Positions 8,661 through 20,400 are shown, counted from the stretch's first letter. The stretch: 64,000 nucleotides of DNA from Paracoccus cavernae (GCA_030410095.1 JAUFRC010000001.1:632501-696500); one strand, 5' to 3'. The notes: generated by a model not told the origin, from the letters alone. A program made the numbers and translations.

Positions 8661-8914
8661 GCGCTTTGGTCTAGGGTGCTGATCCGGGGAGAAATGAGGG
8701 CTCCGGCGGCGAAATCCGTCGGGGCCGATTTCCTTGGAACCGCCGGCCGCTGCGCGCTTGGGCCTTCCTTCCCTTGCGGCACAGGACTTTAGTCCAAATC
8801 CGGTTTACCATCGCCTGCAATCCGGCTTACCTTGCGTGAAACCGTCCGTAGCGGCGCGTCGGACCCTGAGGAGGGGGAGCGTCGAGCGGAGGGGACAACG
8901 AGAGGAGTGCACCC
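8661..8914 (+). promoter_or_regulatory. acs upstream region with 12-bp direct repeat
   Basis: Two copies of ATCCGGYTTACC (8798-8809 and 8820-8831) are spaced exactly 22 bp start to start, two helical turns, about 85 bp before the acs start. This geometry suits a tandem activator site. No matching regulator is encoded nearby. Confidence 0.4.
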
Positions 8915-10869
8915 ATGTCAGTTGAAGCCGTTTCCCGACACCCCATTCCGTCCGGATCGAGAATGCGATCGTGAAGCCCGAGGATTACGCGCGCCTCTAT
9001 GCGGAATCGATGAATGATCCGGATGCGTTCTGGGGGCGCGAGGGCAAGCGGCTGGATTGGGTCACACCCTATACCAAGGTGAAGAATACCGATTTCACCA
9101 TGGGCAAGGTCTCGATCAAATGGTTCGAGGACGGGGTTCTCAACGTCGCGGTCAACTGCATCGACCGCCATCTGCCGAGCCGCGCCAACCAGACCGCGAT
9201 CATCTTCGAGCCCGATGATCCCTCGGCACCCGCACGCCACATCAGCTATGGCGAGCTCTCCGAAAGCGTGAACCGTTTCGCCAATGTGCTGCTGAGCCAG
9301 GGCGTGATGCGCGGCGACCGCGTGGTGATCTATCTGCCGATGATCCCCGAGGCGGCCTATGCCATGCTCGCTTGTGCGCGGATCGGCGCGGTCCATTCGG
9401 TGGTCTTCGCGGGCTTCTCGCCCGATGCCCTCGCCAACCGCATCAACGATTGCGGCGCGAAAGTCGTGATTACCTGCGACACCGCCCCGAGGGGCGGCCG
9501 CCGCACGCCCTTGAAGTCGAATGCCGATGCAGCGCTGCTGCATTGCTCGGACCGCGTGCGCTGCCTTGTCGTCAAACATACCGGCGACCAGACCACCTGG
9601 GTCCAGGGCCGCGATGTCGATGTGCTGGCCCAGATGAAAGAGGTCGCGCCCGATTGCCCGCCGCGGCCGATGAATGCCGAGGATCCGCTTTTCATCCTGT
9701 ATACCTCGGGTTCGACCGGCAAGCCCAAGGGCGTCGTCCATAGCAGCGGCGGCTATCTGTGCTATGCGGCGATGACCCATCAGATGGTCTTCGACTACAA
9801 GGACGGCGACGTCTATTGGTGCACGGCCGATGTGGGCTGGGTCACCGGCCACAGCTATATCGTCTATGGCCCGCTTGCCAACGGCGGCACGACGCTGATG
9901 TTCGAGGGCGTGCCGAACTTCCCCGATCCGGGCCGGTTCTGGGCGGTTTGCGAAAAGCACAAGGTCAACCAGTTCTATACCGCCCCGACCGCGATCCGTT
10001 CGCTCATGGGGCAGGGGCCGGAATGGGTCGACAAATACGACCTCACCAGCCTGCGTGTGCTGGGCACGGTCGGCGAGCCGATCAACCCCGAGGCATGGGT
10101 CTGGTACGACAAGCACGTCGGCAAAGGCCGCTGCCCGATCGTCGACACCTTCTGGCAGACCGAGACCGGCGGCCATATGATCACCTCGCTTCCGGGCGCG
10201 ATCGACACCAAGCCCGGTTCGGCGACGCTGCCCTTCTTCGGGGTGAAGCCGGTCGTTCTCGATGCCGCGACTGCTGCCGTACAAGAAGGTAACGGGGTCG
10301 AGGGCGTCCTGTGCTTCTCGGACAGCTGGCCCGGCCAGATGCGCACGATCTGGGGCGATCACGAACGCTTCATGGAGACCTATTTCCAGCAATATCCCGG
10401 CACCTATTTCACCGGCGACGGCTGCCGCCGCGACGAGGACGGCTATTACTGGATCACCGGCCGCGTCGACGACGTGATCAACGTCTCGGGCCACCGCATG
10501 GGCACGGCCGAAGTCGAATCCGCGCTGGTCGCCCATGTGAAGGTCGCCGAGGCCGCTGTGGTCGGCTACCCCCATAGCCTCAAGGGGCAGGGGATCTATG
10601 CCTATGTCACGCTGATGAACGGGATCGAGCCCTCGGACGATCTGCGCAAAGAGCTTGAAACATGGGTGCGCACCGAGATCGGTCCGATCGCCAAGCCCGA
10701 TCTCATCCAGTGGGCACCGGGCCTGCCGAAAACCCGCTCGGGCAAAATCATGCGCCGCATCCTGCGCAAGATCGCCGAGAACGATTTCGGTGCTTTGGGC
10801 GATATCTCGACTTTGGCCGATCCTTCGGTGGTCGAGGATCTGATCGAGAACCGCCAGAACCACGGCTGA
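8915..10869 (+). CDS. acs: Acetyl-CoA synthetase (acetate-CoA ligase), one frameshift near N-terminus
   Basis: Converts acetate, ATP and CoA to acetyl-CoA through acetyl-AMP. The ANL-family motifs are clear: [16 protein letters not shown] (P-loop-like A3), [57 protein letters not shown], and the C-terminal acetylatable-Lys motif [16 protein letters not shown]. Homologues are about 650 aa. I place the start at 8915 (MSVEAV) after GAGGAG; one missing base near 8932 separates it from the main frame ([11 protein letters not shown]). 1955 nt is one short of a multiple of three. A strong terminator follows. Confidence 0.92.
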
Positions 10870-10897
10870 GGCTTTTTCCAAAGCCTGAATGCATAGA

Positions 10898-10932
10898 AAC
10901 CCGCCGCATCCATGCGGCGGGTTTTCTGGCGA
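10898..10932 (+). terminator. Terminator of acs
   Basis: Stem CCCGCCGCAT/ATGCGGCGGG followed by TTTTCT. Confidence 0.85.
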
Positions 10933-10995
10933 CCGCTGCCGCGCGCACATCTGACAGGCTGCGGCCTTGACCGGCGGCGGGCAGCGCGGCTAATT

Positions 10996-11160
10996 GGTGC
11001 GGCTACGGTTCCGGAACATCCGGATGAAAAGGAATGCGGTGAGATCCCGCAACTGCCCCCGCAACTGTAAGCGGCGAGCGACGGCCGACACGCCACTGGG
11101 CAACCGGGAAGGCAGGTCTGATGCTTTGACCCGCGAGTCAGGAGACCTGCCGGCGCGATC
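10996..11160 (+). promoter_or_regulatory. Cobalamin (AdoCbl) riboswitch
   Basis: The conserved elements appear in order: GAAAAGGAATGCGGTGA, then CCCCCGCAACTGTAAGC, then the B12 box GCCACTGGGCAACCGGGAAGG, and finally GAGTCAGGAGACCTGCC. It lies about 140 bp upstream of a TonB-dependent receptor. Cobalamin binding normally blocks translation or elongation, so the receptor should be made when B12 is scarce. Confidence 0.93.
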
Positions 11161-11301
11161 ACCCATTCGGGGTCCGGGGCGGACCTGCGAAGCGGATTGA
11201 CCGCAGCGGTGACCAACCTCACCCGTCTGCGGCGGTTTTCCGTCCGAAGACATCTTTTCATCCCTTCCGGAGAACGCTCCGGATGACGCAAGGATTCCGC
11301 C

Positions 11302-13202
11302 GTGAAAACCAGATCACGCCATCCCCGCAACCTGACCGGCCTGGCCGCTTTGGCCGCGCTTTCGACCGCTTTTCCGCTGGCTGGCGTCGCGCAGGACGCC
11401 GCCTCGCCGGTGCTGCTCGATACCGTGACCATCGACGGCGGCCTCTCGCCCATCGCCACGGATGCTTACGGGCGCGCCTATAGCATCGTCGAAGGCGAAG
11501 AGATGCGCAGCCGCGCCACGCCTTCGTTGCGCGCGGCGCTGACCGGACTTCCGGGGTGTCGGTCAGCGAAACCGGCCTCAGCTTCGGCTCGATCCGGATG
11601 CGCGGCGCTCCGGCGAACCACACGCTCGTGCTGGTCGACGGCGTCGAGGCGCGCGGCGGCGGCGAGGCCTTCATCCTCTCGGGCATGGGCATCGGCGAGG
11701 TCGAGCGGCTCGAGATCCTGCGCGGCCCGCAATCGGTCTTCTTCGGCTCGCGCGCCTCTGCCGGTGTCGTCAACATCATCACGCGGCGCAGCACCGAACC
11801 GGGGACGGGCGGAGAGATCCGCGCCATGGTCGGCGACGGCTATGACGCCTCGGCCTTTGCCTATGCGCGCGGTGCGCAGGGCGGGGTCAGCCTGTCTTAC
11901 GGCGCGCGCGACGATCACGGCTATGACGCCTCGGGCAAGGGCGGCGAAAAGGACGGCTCGCGCCGCCGCAGCCTGACGCTTTCGGGCGATTGGCAAGCGA
12001 CCGAGACGCTGCGGTTCGGGCTGACCCAGTCCCAGGCGCGCGAGACCTACGGCTACGACAATTCCGACTACCTCGCGACCGGCGAGGCCGATTACATGCA
12101 GGATATCCGTGACCTCAACAGCAAGCGCGACGAACGGATCGGGCAGGTTTTCGCGGAATTCGATACGCTCGACGGCCGCCTGACCCATCGGCTGAGCTAC
12201 GAGCGCAGCCGTTACGCGCAGGATTTCCCCGGTGATTTTCCCGTTCAGATGCTCGGCGTGACGCGGGCGCTGAAATACCGCGCGAGCCTTTCGCTCGACG
12301 GGGTGGAGGTCGAGGCGGCCAATCATCTGCTCAACATCATGGCCGAGCAGATCCGCTGGAGCGAGAGCGCGACCGGCATTGCCGCGCAGGAGAAAAGCAC
12401 CGATTCCGTCGCGCTGGAATATCGCGGCTTTTACGGCAACGGGCTGGACGTGCAGGCGGGCATCCGGCGCGACAACAACAAGGGTTTTCGCGATTTCACC
12501 AGCTGGAACCTCGGCCTCTCCAAGGATTTCGGCAATGGCCTGCGGCTCCATGCCTCGGCGGGGGCCGGCATGACCAACCCGACCTTTACCGAGCTCTTCG
12601 GCTATCCGGGCTGGAGCGTCGGCAACCCCGATCTGTCGCCCGAGGTGAACCGCAGCATCGATATCGGCCTTGCCGCCGAAACCGCCGACGGGCGCGGGCA
12701 GGTTGATGTCACGCTCTTTCGCGAGAAGCTGACCGATATGATTTCGTCGGGAAGCTGCGCCACCGGCTTTTGCTCGGTCAATGTGGCCGGAGATACCGTC
12801 CGGCGCGGCGTCGAGATAGCCGGCAGCTACGCGTTGCGCGACAATTTCAGTCTGCGCGGTAGCTATAGCTATATCGATGTCGACCAGTCCGATGGTGCGC
12901 GCGCGGTCTATATCCCGCGTCACGAGGCGGTTCTCGGCGCAAGCTACCAGCACGGTCAAGGCACGGTCGGGGCGGATCTGCGCCATGTCGCGGGCGTCTA
13001 TGCGCCGCAGGGCTGGGTTGGCGGAACCACGGCAGAGCTGCCCGATTTCACCACGCTCGACCTCTATGGCGATTATGCGCTCAACGATCGCGTCAAGTTG
13101 GTGGCGCGGGTCGAGAACGTCTTCGATACCGAAACCAAAGAGGCTTGGGGCTACGGCTGGCGCGGACGCAGCGCGCAGATCGGCTTTTCGACCAACTGGT
13201 GA
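11302..13202 (+). CDS. btuB: TonB-dependent vitamin B12 receptor, one frameshift
   Basis: Outer-membrane receptor for cobalamin uptake. A signal peptide (LTGLAALAALSTAFPLAGVAQ) is followed by a TonB-box-like LLDTVTIDGG. The plug domain carries IRMRGAPANHTLVLVDGVE and ILRGPQSVFFGSRASAGVVNIITRR. A 22-strand-type barrel ends in the C-terminal aromatic FSTNW. The preceding cobalamin riboswitch supports the substrate. The start is GTG at 11302. One G is missing near 11555 (LPG-VSV should need five G). At about 633 aa the length fits BtuB. No btuCDF lies in the window. Confidence 0.88.
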
Positions 13203-13225
13203 GGGGCCGGTCCCGAGTGGGAAAA

Positions 13226-13252
13226 GGAAAGGGCGCCGCGGCGCCCTTTTCG
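13226..13252 (+). terminator. Terminator of btuB
   Basis: AAGGGCGCC/GGCGCCCTT hairpin followed by TTTTC. Confidence 0.85.
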
Positions 13253-13373
13253 TCAAAGATCGATCTGGCCGCCTTGGCCTTGCGGCACGGCCGGCGCGGG
13301 CTCGGGCGCGTTGCGCCACGGATCGGGCCCGCGCTCGGGGGCGAGGCGGGGGTCCATGTCGGGCGAGGGCGGG

Positions 13374-13781
13374 TCAGCTCCTGAAACTTGTCGCTGAGGG
13401 GCGGGGCGGCGGCGCATCGGGTTTGCGCCGGATCAGAATGTCGCCATTGGCCAGCCGTTCGGGCGCTTGGTAATTGCCGATATCATCCATCATTGCGCCG
13501 AGATCGTCGAAGACCGGCGCGAATTCGTTGACCTTGGCACCAAGATCGCGGCCGATCGCCTCCATATGCGGCTCGATATCGCGCAAGAGATCCTCAAACA
13601 GCGAGTTCAGGCCGCGCTCGAAGGTCTTGCCGATTTCGCGATCACCTTCGTCGCTCCCGTTGCCCGCGCTGTCCTGATCGGCCGCAGGCGGCTCGTAAGC
13701 TTGGGCGAAAAGCGGCAAAGGAGCGGCAACCAGCAGCGCCAGAAGCGCCGGTTTCACAAGGGGCGAGGCAAGAAGTTTCAT
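13374..13781 (-). CDS. Small secreted/periplasmic protein, 135 aa
   Basis: An N-terminal signal peptide (MKLLASPLVKPALLALLVAA ending near FAQ-AYE) is followed by an acidic linker and a helical region (ERGLNSLFEDLLRDIEPHMEA). It ends NGDILIRRKPDAPP. Homologues in Rhodobacterales are often mislabelled as AAA+ ATPases, but I see no Walker motif. The function is unknown. It lies downstream of, and on the same strand as, the DjlA-like gene, about 130 bp away. Confidence 0.7.
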   Translation of the reverse strand: MKLLASPLVKPALLALLVAAPLPLFAQAYEPPAADQDSAGNGSDEGDREIGKTFERGLNSLFEDLLRDIEPHMEAIGRDLGAKVNEFAPVFDDLGAMMDDIGNYQAPERLANGDILIRRKPDAPPPRPSATSFRS

Positions 13782-13915
13782 GTAAATCAGCCATCTTCGC
13801 GGTTGCAGGGCCAAGCCTCTGCGGCTGGGCCGGATCGGAGTCATTATAACCCCGTCGTATCGAATGGAAACCTTTGCCCGCATTGGCGCGCCGAACGGCC
13901 CGCGGTCCGGCGCGG

Positions 13916-14648
13916 TCAGGCGGGCTCGACGAGGTTGCGCGGGCGATGGGCCTCGCGGAATTGCTCCCATGCCTCGTTGATCGCGCGGGTGCGGGTTTCG
14001 GCCAGACGGACCGCCTCGGGCGGAAGGCCGCGCCCGACGGCGAGGTCGGGATGGGCCTCGCGGATGAGATCGCGCCAGCGTTTGCGCGCCTCGGGCAGCG
14101 GCGTATCGGCGGAAATCCCGAGGATCTCGCAGGGCAGGCATTGCTGCGACGGGTCGTAACGCAGGCGCAATGTGGCTACCTGTTCGGGTGCGACGCCGAG
14201 GATGCGCGCCACCTCGTCGATAAAGACGATTTCGGCCTCGTGCATCTCGCCATCTGCGACGGCGATGACGAAAAGCCCCTCGATCAGGTCGATCAGCACC
14301 GGATCGCCCGGCTCGAACATTTTGGCGATCCGTCTGGCCCAGCCGTCGAAACCCGCGACATCCTGACGGGCGAGGTCGAACACGCGGGCCGCGTTCTTTT
14401 CTTCGGAACGCGGGATCACGAAAACCCTGCGGAAGGCCGAAATTTCCGAGCGCTGGACTGCGCCGTCGGCTTTGGCGAGCTTGGCACCAAGGGCTATCAC
14501 GGCATGGTAAAAGCGACCGAGCGTTCAGGCGGGGTGGCCTTGCGCGGCCCCAGTCCCACCAATAGCGCCAGACGATCGGCGATCGCTGCCAAAAGCTGCG
14601 GGGCTTGGGCAGTTCGGGGCAATCAACGGGGCGCATACGTTCGTTCAT
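13916..14648 (-). CDS. DjlA-like co-chaperone: TerB-type domain plus J-domain, two frameshifts
   Basis: The TerB/DjlA-N domain (VIALGAKLAKADGAVQRSEI, IEGLFVIAVADGEMHEAEI) precedes a C-terminal J-domain (EILGISADTPLPEARKRWRD, with HPD in REAHPDLAVGRG). J-proteins stimulate DnaK ATPase. Two missing bases, near 14590 (PELPK to LLAAIADRL) and 14503 (FTM-AVIALG), split the N-terminus; 733 nt is two short of a multiple of three. The start MNERMRPVD at 14648 is tentative. Unlike E. coli DjlA, I see no clear N-terminal membrane anchor. Confidence 0.75.
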
Positions 14649-14834
14649 CGCGCAAATCGTATCGCGGATCGCGACGCTCCGCTAGGCGACAATCGTTTTC
14701 TTGATCGGGGCCGGTTTTTTCGTGAGCGGGAAGGGGTGCGGGCGCCTTCCGTCCGTTTGGCGTCACGAGGCGTCATGTGGCCCTACAAGGCGCGCAGGGC
14801 GGGCCGGCCCCGATCAACGGGGCCGGCGAAAGGC
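14649..14834. other. Intergenic region with long hairpin past trpA
   Basis: A strong inverted repeat (GCCGGCCCC/GGGGCCGGC, about 14800-14826) lies just beyond the trpA stop on the minus strand. It has no clear T run, so termination is only likely. Confidence 0.4.
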
Positions 14835-15629
14835 TTAGCGATGCGCGCCTTCGGCGAGCGAGGCCACAAAGGCCAGCACTTCGGGGACAGGGCGTCCCTC
14901 GCCGATCAGTTTGACGATGGCGCTGCCGACGACGCAGCCGTCAGCGACGCTTGCGATGGCATGGGCCGCATCGGGGGTCGAGATCCCGAAGCCCACGACG
15001 ACCGGCAGATGCGCCGCCGCACGGATGCGAGCGACCTCGGGGCCGACGACATCGGCATTGGCCGCAGCCGAGCCGGTGATCCCGTTGACGCTGACGTAAT
15101 AGACGAATCCGCTGGTATTCGCGAGAACGGCCGGCAGGCGCTTGTCGTCGGTGGTCGGCGTCGCGAGACGGATGAAGTTGATCCCAGCCTTTTGCGCGGG
15201 CAGGCAAAGCTCGTTGTCTTCCTCGGGCGGCAGATCGACGATGATCAGCCCGTCGACACCGGCCTCGACCGCTTCGGTCAGGAACAGGTCCACGCTGCCG
15301 TGACGGGCGTAGATCGTGTTGTAATAGCCCATCAAAACGATCGGGGTCGCGTTGTCGTCCTTGCGGAAGGCGCGCACCATATCGAGCGTGCGGCTCAGGC
15401 TGCCGCCGGCCGCCAGCGCGCGCTGGCCGGCCAGCTGGATGGTCGGGCCGTCGGCCATGGGATCGGTGAAGGGCACGCCCAGCTCGATGATGTCGACGCC
15501 CGCCGCAGGCAGGCCGCGCATGATCGCGAGCGAGGTGTCGAAATCGGGATCCGACGCCATCATATACGCCACGAACGCCTTTCGGTTGCGTTCTTTCAGC
15601 TGTGCAAAACACGTATCGATTCTGGTCAT
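14835..15629 (-). CDS. trpA: Tryptophan synthase alpha subunit
   Basis: 264 aa and intact. Cleaves indole-3-glycerol phosphate to indole and glyceraldehyde-3-phosphate; indole is channelled to TrpB. The motifs [18 protein letters not shown] (catalytic Glu49-type and Asp60-type residues), [27 protein letters not shown] and [11 protein letters not shown] are typical of the TIM-barrel family. I start at [11 protein letters not shown], not nine codons upstream. No trpB is adjacent, so trpA is either at the end of a rearranged operon or solitary. Confidence 0.95.
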   Translation of the reverse strand: MTRIDTCFAQLKERNRKAFVAYMMASDPDFDTSLAIMRGLPAAGVDIIELGVPFTDPMADGPTIQLAGQRALAAGGSLSRTLDMVRAFRKDDNATPIVLMGYYNTIYARHGSVDLFLTEAVEAGVDGLIIVDLPPEEDNELCLPAQKAGINFIRLATPTTDDKRLPAVLANTSGFVYYVSVNGITGSAAANADVVGPEVARIRAAAHLPVVVGFGISTPDAAHAIASVADGCVVGSAIVKLIGEGRPVPEVLAFVASLAEGAHR

Positions 15630-15700
15630 CTCAAGCCCTTCCGTCCGTTGCAACAAGGGTTAGCCTGCCGGAAGGGGAAAGATCAACGGCTTGGACCCGA

Positions 15701-16120
15701 TCAGCGACTTTCTGTGGTCATCACGAGCCAGCTCGTGCCATATCGGTCGCGCGTCGTGCCGCAGCCCGGCGAGTAGAAGGTCGCGCCGAAGGGGCTCGCG
15801 ACCGCGCCGCCATCCGAGAGCTGCTCGAAAACCGCGCGCGCCTCGTCGATGTCGCCAAAGCGCAGCGCGACCGAGACCCCGATTGCGGTGCGCCGCCGAG
15901 TTGTGCGGGCTTGTCGGCGCCCATCAGGGTCGTGCCGTCGGGTAATCTCAGCTCCGCGTGGATGATCCATTCCTGCTGCTCGGCGCGCAAGGCGGGTGTG
16001 CCGGGGTGGCTGGGGATCTGCCCGAAGGGGGTCAGGGCAGGGTTGTGCCGAAGATTTCGCCGTAAAAGGCCATGGCGGCGGCACATTGGCCCTGAAAGAA
16101 TAAATAGGGGTGATCTGCAT
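15701..16120 (-). CDS. VOC family (PhnB/glyoxalase-like) protein, three frameshifts
   Basis: Reassembled from three frames it reads MQITPYLFFQGQCAAAMAFY, then TPFGQIPSHPG, IIHAELRLPDGTTLMGADK, IGVSVALRFGDIDEARAVFEQL, ending GTSWLVMTTESR. This is the PhnB-like/DUF1428-type small VOC dimer fold of about 140 aa. The substrate is unknown; such proteins are usually of undefined metal-dependent or binding function. 420 nt agrees with three missing bases. It lies between trpA and ychF with no operon evidence. Confidence 0.7.
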   Translation of the reverse strand: MQITPIYSFRANVPPPWPFTAKSSAQPCPDPLRADPQPPRHTRLARRAAGMDHPRGAEITRRHDPDGRRQARTTRRRTAIGVSVALRFGDIDEARAVFEQLSDGGAVASPFGATFYSPGCGTTRDRYGTSWLVMTTESR

Positions 16121-16249
16121 CGCGCCCTCTCTGAAAATGTGACTCGTTAAAAACACCCCCAGTTTTGCGCAAACTCGGATGCGGCTCAATACTGGACTTG
16201 GCCTCTGCGCCCGCCTAGATAGCAGCAACGTATTTTGAAGGGATGACAC

Positions 16250-17347
16250 ATGGGCTTTCGCATGGGGATCGTTGGTATGCCGAACGTCGGCAAATCGACG
16301 CTGTTCAACGCGCTGACGCGGACTGCTGCGGCTCAGGCCGCCAACTTTCCGTTCTGCACGATCGAGCCCAATGTGGGCGAGGTCGCCGTGCCCGATCCGC
16401 GCCTCGACAAGCTGGCCGAGATTGCGGGCTCCAAGCAGATCATCCCGACGCGCATCACCTTTGTCGATATCGCGGGTCTGGTGAAGGGCGCCTCGAAGGG
16501 CGAGGGTCTGGGCAACCAGTTTCTCGCGAACATCCGCGAGGTCGATGCCATCGCTCATGTGCTGCGCTGTTTTGAAGACGGCGACATCACCCATGTCGAA
16601 GGCCGTATCGATCCCGTCGCCGATGCCGAGACCATCGAGACCGAGCTGATGATCGCCGATCTGGAATCGATCGAGCGCCGTCTGGCCAACCTCGTGCGCA
16701 AGGTCAAGGGCGGCGACAAGGAGGCGCTCGAGCAGGAGGCGCTTTTGAAACGCGCCCAGACCGCGCTGAACGAGGGCCGTCCGGCACGCACCGTCTCGGT
16801 TTCCGAGGACGAGCAGAAAGCCTGGAACATGCTCCAGCTGCTGACCTCGAAGCCGGTCCTTTACGTCTGCAACGTCGAGGAAGACAAAGCGGCCACCGGG
16901 AACAGCCAATCCGACCGCGTAGCCGAAATGGCCGCGAAACAGGGTGCGGGCCATGTCGTGATCTCGGCCAAGATCGAGGAAGAGATCAGCCAGCTCGACG
17001 CCGAAGAAGCCGAAATGTTCCTGAGCGAGCTGGGCCTGCACGAAGCCGGTCTCGACCGTCTGATCCGCGCGGGCTACGAGCTGTTGGGCCTTCAGACCTA
17101 CTTCACCGTCGGCCCCAAAGAGGCCCGCGCCTGGACCATCCGTCAGGGCACCTCCGCACCGCAGGCCGCAGGCGTGATCCACGGCGACTTCGAGCGCGGC
17201 TTCATCCGTGCCGAAACCATCGCCTATGACGATTACGTTGCCGGCAACGGCGAGGCCGGTGCGCGCGAGGCGGGCAAGTTCCGCGTCGAGGGCAAGACCT
17301 ATATCGTCAAGGACGGCGACGTCCTGCACTTCCTGTTCAACGCCTGA
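16250..17347 (+). CDS. ychF: Redox-regulated ATPase YchF (Obg family)
   Basis: 365 aa and intact. The P-loop GMPNVGKST, switch [18 protein letters not shown], an Obg-type NxxE variant ([10 protein letters not shown]) that favours ATP over GTP, and a C-terminal TGS domain ([20 protein letters not shown]) are all present. YchF binds ribosomes and modulates oxidative-stress and translation responses. A terminator follows. Confidence 0.95.
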   Translation: MGFRMGIVGMPNVGKSTLFNALTRTAAAQAANFPFCTIEPNVGEVAVPDPRLDKLAEIAGSKQIIPTRITFVDIAGLVKGASKGEGLGNQFLANIREVDAIAHVLRCFEDGDITHVEGRIDPVADAETIETELMIADLESIERRLANLVRKVKGGDKEALEQEALLKRAQTALNEGRPARTVSVSEDEQKAWNMLQLLTSKPVLYVCNVEEDKAATGNSQSDRVAEMAAKQGAGHVVISAKIEEEISQLDAEEAEMFLSELGLHEAGLDRLIRAGYELLGLQTYFTVGPKEARAWTIRQGTSAPQAAGVIHGDFERGFIRAETIAYDDYVAGNGEAGAREAGKFRVEGKTYIVKDGDVLHFLFNA

Positions 17348-17366
17348 GGGCGGAATACGGGAAACG

Positions 17367-17395
17367 GCAAGGGCGGGGATTTCCCCGCCCTTTTG
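17367..17395 (+). terminator. Terminator of ychF
   Basis: AAGGGCGGGG/CCCCGCCCTT hairpin with ATTT loop, then TTGC. Confidence 0.8.
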
Positions 17396-17456
17396 CATTG
17401 CCTGACCCTTCTCTTGCGGCGCCGTTGCGCGGCCGGTTGTCCCGCGCACAAGGAGT

Positions 17457-20400
17457 TCAACCGCCCCTGATGTCTTCGCGCAGGCGGTCGGCCAGTTCTT
17501 CGACATAGGGCTCGCCCAGAATGGTCAGATGCTCGCCATCCGTGTCGATGATGCGCACGCCGCGCGGCGCGACCATGGCCCAGCCCAGACCCGAGGCCAG
17601 CCCTTCGGGCGTGTCGCGGTCGCTGCCTGCCGCGCGAAAAACGGTGATCTCGCGCGGATAGGGCAAGGGGCGGTAGGAGCGGATCGCGAGATCGATCGCG
17701 GCCTGATGCGCGGTGGTGCCGCGCGCCGCGCCCTGACCCGAGACCCCGACCGAGCGGAAAAGCCGCAGCCGCAGCCGCTCGACGCGGAAGTCGATCTCGG
17801 TGCGCAGGACCTTCCAGCGGCCGGCGGCGACACCGCGGAAATTGTGGCGCAAGCGGCTGAGGTAATGGCGAAGCGAGCGCGGAACCGCTTTGGCGGGCCG
17901 CCCGCCCGGCCCTTCGGCATCGACGAAATAGAGGGCCGCCACATCGCGCCCCGCAGCGATCAGCTGTTGGCCCAGCTCGAAAGCGGCATAGCTGCCCTGC
18001 GAGACCGCGATCAGCCGCACCGGCCCTTTCGGCGCGGCGCGGGCAAGGCTTTGGGCATAGACCGCCGCGATTTCGGCGATCTCGGTCGGGCTGCTCGGGT
18101 CGAGCAGATCAAGGGTCAGCCCGTAGATCGGCTGGTCCTCGCCCAGAAGCTTCGCCAGCGGCCGGAAGAAATCGCCGCCCGGCCCGATGATATGGACGGC
18201 AAACAGCGGCGGCAGATCCCCCTTGGGCTGGATCGGGACCAGAGCATTCGGCGCGACGATCCCGTCGAGCCGCGCGATCTCGGCCGCGATCTGGCGCGCG
18301 GTCGAGGCCTGATAAAGCGTCGCAAGCGTGAGCCTTTTGCCGAAATCCCGCTCCAGCAGGCTCATCAAACGCACCGACAAGAGCGAATTGCCCCCAGATC
18401 AAAGAAGCTCTGGTCGGGGCCGAGCACGTCGCGGCGCAAGAGCTCGCGAAAGATCGCCTGCACTTTGCGCGTCGCCTCGTCGGCGGGCGGCGCATCGGCA
18501 AGTGCGCTGCCTGCGCCCGCATTCGCGCTACCGTCACGGGCCGGTCGCGGCAGGCGGGCCATGTCGATCTTGCCGCCGCTCGATTGCGGCAGATGGGCGA
18601 CGGGAATGATCTCGGGCAGCATGAAGGCAGGCAGATGCTGGGCGAGCCGCTCGTGCAGGCTGGTGGCCAAGGGCTGCGCTGCGGCGGCGGCTCTGTTGGC
18701 ATCGGGGCCGCCGTCCTGACCGCCGGTCGTGCCGGCTTGCGGAGCGGGGGCCATCTCGGGACGGGGTTTGACCCAGGCCAGCAGCCGCGCCATCGGCGTG
18801 CCCGCCTGATCCAGTCCGACAACCGCGCTTTCGACGAAAGGCGAGGCCTCGAGCAGGGCCTCGATCGCGGAAAGCTCGATCCGGTAGCCGCGCAGCTTGA
18901 TCTGCTTGTCGGCGCGCCCGTGATAGGTGAGCTGGCTTTGACCTTGGCTGTCGGTGATCCAGCTGACTCGGTCGCCGCTGCGGTAGATGCGCAAAAGCGG
19001 CAGGGCATGGCTTTCGCCCGCGCGGGTTGCGAAAGGATCAAGCCGGAAGACCGCCGCCGTCTGGTCGGGCTGGCCCTGATAGCCGTTCGCCAAAAGCGGC
19101 CCGCCGATCCACAGCTCGCCGCTGACGCCCTCCGGCGCAAGCGAGCCGTCGGGGCAAAGCACATAAAGCTGGGCCGCGCCGGTCGCCCGCCCGATAGGAA
19201 CTTCGCCCGCAATCGTTCCCTGCGCCTCGTAAAGGGTCGAGGTGATCGTGGCCTCGGTCGGGCCGTAACCGTTCATCCAGCGGATCTTGGGGAAAAGCGC
19301 GCGCCACCGCTGGAGTGCCGCCGCCGAGACACGCTCGCCGCCGACCACCATCAGCCGCAATTGCGCGGCAATGGCGGCAAGGGTCGGATCCTTTGCCGGA
19401 TCCTTGGCGCGACATCGCGCAGATGGGCGACCAGAACATGCCAGAAGGCCGTCGGCAGATTCGCGACGCTGATGCGGTGATGGGCCATTGCCGCAAGGAA
19501 ATCGGGCATCGATTGCGCCATTTCGGGGCTGCGCAGCACAAGGCGCGCGCCCGCGATCAGGCTGGGCAGGATTTCCTCGATCGAGATGTCGAAGTTGAGG
19601 CTGGCGAATTGCAGCACGCGGTCGCGCTCGCTCAGGCCGAAGGCCTTGACGGCGGCGCGGGCGTGATAGACCAGCGCGCCCTGCGCGATCTCGACGCCTT
19701 TGGGGCGGCCGGTCGAGCCCGAGGTGAAGATGACATAGGCGCGCCGCGCCGGATCGAAGGGCCCGCGCGCGGGGCCAGTTCGGCGAGGCCCTGCTGGGCC
19801 GGCTCGTCAAGCGCGAGCTGCGGGATCGCGGCCCAGCCGAAAGCGGGGCGCAGCGTCGAAAGCGTCAGCAGCATGACCGCACCCGAGCGGGTGGTCATGT
19901 CCTGAAGGCTGGCCTCGGGGTAATCGGGATCGAGGGGCAGAAAGCTCGCCTCGGCCTTGAGCACCGCCAGCAGTGCCACGACGTAATCGTGCCCGCGCGG
20001 CAGGGCGAGGCCGACAATCTGGCCCGGCTGCACCCTCGAGGCGCAGCCTCTGGGCGAGATGGTTGGCGCGTCGGTCAAGTTCGTGGTAGCTCAGGCCTTC
20101 GTTCGGCCCCGCGTTCTGGTCAAGGGTGGCCTGTGCCGGGGCGACCGTTTCCACCGCGAGATGGTCGGGAAAGCGGGCGGCGGCGGCCTCGAAAAGATCG
20201 ATCAGCGGGGCCTCGACCTCGGCGGGCAGCACCGGATCGGCGGGCGCGCCTTGGGCAAGAAGCGCCGCGATCTCGGCATCGGGCAGGGACTGGATCTGCG
20301 CCAGCGGCACATCGCCCGCTTCGGACATTGCCAGAAGCGTCTGGACGACATAGCCCGCCAGCCGCTCCATCCCCGCCGCATCGAAACGCTGCGGGTCGTA

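Noticed and set aside
8827..10950. Very long open frame opposite acs
   Set aside because: It is the antisense shadow of a high-GC gene; the sense strand carries all acetyl-CoA synthetase motifs.
11478..13319. 613-codon open frame opposite btuB
   Set aside because: Antisense of the receptor; no motif or signal of its own, while the riboswitch and plug/barrel motifs are on the plus strand.
13374..14648. Single 424-aa protein on the minus strand
   Set aside because: It is an artefact of frameshifts joining the DjlA-like gene shadow to the separate 135-aa secreted protein, whose own start and signal peptide are clear.
15701..17506. 601-codon open frame opposite ychF
   Set aside because: Antisense of YchF; only its last third coincides with one frame of the real VOC gene.
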